From: Mycobacterium sp.
GTDB lineage: Bacteria; Actinomycetota; Actinomycetes; Mycobacteriales; Mycobacteriaceae
Direction of reading: 5' to 3'
Assembly (NCBI GenBank): GCA_018882965.1
Contig: VEQY01000020.1
Location: forward strand, 1 to 47,449
Length of the DNA stretch: 47,449 nt
In this document: positions 45,232 to 47,449 of the stretch, one piece after another
Numbering within the stretch: the first letter of the stretch is position 1
Layout of the letters: every line of letters begins with the position of its first letter
Notes under the pieces: generated by a model
Told to the model about the DNA's origin: nothing
The model's input: the letters and a program-made list of their open reading frames with translations, nothing else
Databases searched by the model: none
Position numbers and translations under genes: made by a program

Positions 45232-47449
45232 TCAGCTGACGGGGCCGATCTTGAGGTTGGGAAGCCGTGCCAGAGTCATACGACCGTCGACACTCTTCGT
45301 GTAGAAAACGTCGCTGGGAGCCCAGCGGTCATAGTTTTGGATAAGCAAAGTTGTAGAGCTGTTTCTTGCCTTCGACGTGTAGCTCACGGCCACACCACCG
45401 CTTCTTTGATTCCGCTTCACTTCGATATCAGACCCCTCCAGCCCGCCGTAGAAGACGACGGCATCGGTGCCGGACTGTGAGCGCCCATCAATGGTTACCT
45501 GTTCAATGCTGCTCTTGTAGAGAGCGTAGAGGTCACTTCCGGGGCCTCCGTTGACAAGATAGGAAGTTCCGAGTGCCGGCGCGTACCAGTCGTTCCCACC
45601 CCTACCCACGTTGTTTTTTGAATCACCTTGACTTGGCGTGTATCCGATGAACTCGCACTCTTGCTTGGAACTGCAGTTGGGAATCATCTCCCGGAATACG
45701 TCGTTTCGTCCGTCAACTCCGTTGCCCCCCGGCGTCCGTGATCCGACGACGCCCTCCACGGGGGCGGAATTGGCCAGTAGGGCGTCCCACGTCACAAGCC
45801 GGATCAGCGACTCGTTGTAGAGTCCGATCGAATGGGTTGCAGCGGGTAACTTCGCTGACCAATAGCCGCCAGCATATCCCTCTTGTATGTCAGGTCTGAG
45901 CCTGATCTCGAATTGGTACCCGGGATCACGGCTTCCTAACTTAGCCACGACGTCGTCAGGGTAGTCCTCTTCTCCCTTATGTTCGAATTGGAAAATCCGA
46001 TTCCTCATCTCCGAATCCGTGAAAGCTGCCGGCCACCGTGCATCTACTGGAACGGGCAGGCCAACAAGGAGATTGAAGAGCGCGCCGATTCCATCGCGTT
46101 TGATGTTTTCGACAGATGCACTGAGCCCCCCGGGAAGTTTGAGCCATTCGATTAGGGGACTTGGAGCGCCGAAGGTATAGACCGTGATGGCGTTTTTCAC
46201 CGCCTGCCAGACATCAGACAGCGAGAAAGTGCGAGAACCTATGGCCTCGGCGTACTTGTCCCAGATGCGCTTGCCTCGGGCGAGAACGTCGGTTTGGTCT
46301 AGCGGATAGAAATCGCCCTTTGGAAACGGCAATAAGTCCGCGTAAGCGATCATGGCAACGGCGCCACCCAGGCTGTGGCCGGTAATGATCAACTGGGCCT
46401 TTTTTCCGCTCTTCTGAACATCGATCATCTTGCGTAGTACCTCAGCCATGAGCGGCTGGAGGCTGGCGTAGTAGCGCGACCACCCGAACTTCCTGGCGTT
46501 GGCATCCCAGTCCTCACGTTCTTCACCGGGACCCGGGTAGCCGAGCAGGCAGTTCAAGGGGCAACTATTGGAGCCCTCGACGGCGAACACAAACTGCTCG
46601 GTGCCGTCGCCCGCTACCCGAGAACCAGCGAAGGCGTAGCTCTGGACACCCATACCGTCCTGGGTGCCGATCACGCCGTAGCCGCCGCCTTCCGGCGAGA
46701 AACCCCCTGGCCCCATCATCGCGTCAGGCACGCGGATTCCCCGCCATCCGGTCGCGTCGACCAGTTCTTTGAAGTTGCTTTCGCGGTGCTTGTAGGCAAG
46801 TTGGGAAAATCGAGCGGCCAGGATCGCGTCGGCGTAGCTGAAGTTGGGATTGGTCGCGATACTCGGATCGGAGCCGAGCAGCCCCTGATCGATCGATCCG
46901 GTGTCAACCGCGCCGCCCCCGCTACCGGCATCGGGGGTTTCGCACTCCACGCCGTCAGGACAGGGGGTGTCACCCCAGACGACGCCGCCCAGATCAGCGA
47001 AGTTCAAGTCCGCGCCGCTCAGATCCACGCCACTGAGATCCACCCCGGCAAGGCCAGCACCCTCGAAATCAGCCTGCCCCAGGTCCGCACCGGACAAATC
47101 CGAGCCGGTCAGGATGGCGCCACTGAAATCCGTGTCGGTCAGATCCTTATCCGACAAGTCCAGGCGCAGCAGGATCTGACCGCTCAGATCGGCCCCCGTC
47201 AATGTCGCGGTGGCGAAGTTGGTGACACCGTCAAGATCGGCACCGACAAGATCAGCCCCAGCCAGATTCGCCTCAAACAGATTCGCGTCAGTCAGATCCG
47301 CCTGACGCAACGCAGCCAAACTCAAATCCGCCCGGGAAAGATCCGCACCGGAAAAATCCACCCCGTTCAACACCGCACGAGCGAAATTCAGGCCCGCCAA
47401 AATGCGCCCGGACAGATCCGCACCACTGAGATCCAGACCGCTGCAATCC
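45232..47449 (-). CDS. Pentapeptide-repeat / class-3 lipase-like protein, 5' end beyond window
   Basis: The frame is open to the right edge (738 residues visible; TTG 47400 is only an internal codon). The N-terminal ~155 visible residues are about 30 pentapeptide repeats (A-D/N-L-S-G type), which form a right-handed beta-helix. A Cys-containing linker leads to an alpha/beta-hydrolase region: ILAARFSQLAYKHRESNF, FAVEGSNS, then ITGHSLGGAVAMIAYADLLP with the nucleophile Ser (codon 46372-46374), VYTFGAPSP and a late ATHSIGLY His, a class-3 lipase pattern. The C-terminus has a GGPGSDLYAL stretch reminiscent of RTX calcium repeats. GC content is far below the neighbours (29/60 at 45601-45660), suggesting foreign origin. 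Substrate and location are unknown; export is likely, but the N-terminus is missing. Confidence 0.8.
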   Translation of the reverse strand, partial: DCSGLDLSGADLSGRILAGLNFARAVLNGVDFSGADLSRADLSLAALRQADLTDANLFEANLAGADLVGADLDGVTNFATATLTGADLSGQILLRLDLSDKDLTDTDFSGAILTGSDLSGADLGQADFEGAGLAGVDLSGVDLSGADLNFADLGGVVWGDTPCPDGVECETPDAGSGGGAVDTGSIDQGLLGSDPSIATNPNFSYADAILAARFSQLAYKHRESNFKELVDATGWRGIRVPDAMMGPGGFSPEGGGYGVIGTQDGMGVQSYAFAGSRVAGDGTEQFVFAVEGSNSCPLNCLLGYPGPGEEREDWDANARKFGWSRYYASLQPLMAEVLRKMIDVQKSGKKAQLIITGHSLGGAVAMIAYADLLPFPKGDFYPLDQTDVLARGKRIWDKYAEAIGSRTFSLSDVWQAVKNAITVYTFGAPSPLIEWLKLPGGLSASVENIKRDGIGALFNLLVGLPVPVDARWPAAFTDSEMRNRIFQFEHKGEEDYPDDVVAKLGSRDPGYQFEIRLRPDIQEGYAGGYWSAKLPAATHSIGLYNESLIRLVTWDALLANSAPVEGVVGSRTPGGNGVDGRNDVFREMIPNCSSKQECEFIGYTPSQGDSKNNVGRGGNDWYAPALGTSYLVNGGPGSDLYALYKSSIEQVTIDGRSQSGTDAVVFYGGLEGSDIEVKRNQRSGGVAVSYTSKARNSSTTLLIQNYDRWAPSDVFYTKSVDGRMTLARLPNLKIGPVS

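Overview
This window is a high-GC actinobacterial chromosome segment. It is almost certainly from a fast-growing Mycobacterium/Mycolicibacterium species. The evidence is gene content and order: a single-chain FAS-I synthase followed by acpS, a BkaR-accD1-accA1-fadE19 module, a CmrA-type mycolic-motif reductase, an LdtMt2-type L,D-transpeptidase, a DUF222/HNH (13E12-type) gene, and a DosR/DevS dormancy cluster. Genes from about 3.5 to 30.6 kb follow the order of M. tuberculosis Rv2500c-Rv2525c closely (recalled from memory, not searched).

Layout. 0-3.5 kb: the end of an enoyl-CoA hydratase gene, a DUF222/HNH gene with a LexA-type SOS box on its start codon, and a secreted Ig-like/DUF1214-like protein. 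3.5-8.9 kb: the operon accD1-accA1-fadE19 for branched-chain acyl-CoA breakdown, divergent from its probable TetR-type repressor bkaR with an inverted repeat between them. 8.9-19.8 kb: envelope and housekeeping genes (MmpS-like protein, MFS permease with a 15-bp tandem repeat, cmrA, HerA-like ATPase, oligoribonuclease, tRNA-His, small lipoprotein, deazaflavin-type enzyme coupled to an L,D-transpeptidase, tRNA-Lys, membrane protein, small DUF3618 protein, bcp, M20 peptidase). 19.8-30.6 kb: acpS, the 9.2-kb fas gene with a 385-bp upstream region, and a Tat-exported DUF1906 protein. An 18-bp perfect inverted repeat lies just after acpS.

30.6-45.2 kb is a hypoxia/dormancy island: PEP synthase, a START-like membrane protein, a phosphoribosyltransferase-erythromycin esterase fusion, pfkB, a universal stress protein, devR, a DevS/DosT-type heme sensor kinase, a second universal stress protein, and a giant three-domain HAD/trehalose-phosphatase/GH65 protein. 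DosR-like palindromes precede ppsA, the fusion gene and the second stress protein. The heme ligand, phospho-acceptor His and phospho-acceptor Asp are all kept, so the cluster appears to carry its own complete redox/gas-sensing switch together with carbon-flow enzymes (PfkB, PEP synthase, trehalose/maltose enzymes) and stress proteins.

45.2 kb to the right edge: a gene cut by the window edge that joins about 30 pentapeptide repeats to a class-3 lipase-like domain and a C-terminal region with an RTX-like motif. Its GC content is far lower than its neighbours (29/60 GC at 45601-45660 against 44/60 at 45121-45180), which suggests recent acquisition. I regard it as the least-described element in the window.

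Convergent genes are packed extremely tightly: three pairs share a 4-base CTAG/TTAG that encodes both stop codons. Many genes show a TANNNT-like -10 element 6-8 bases before the start codon, the signature of leaderless transcripts.
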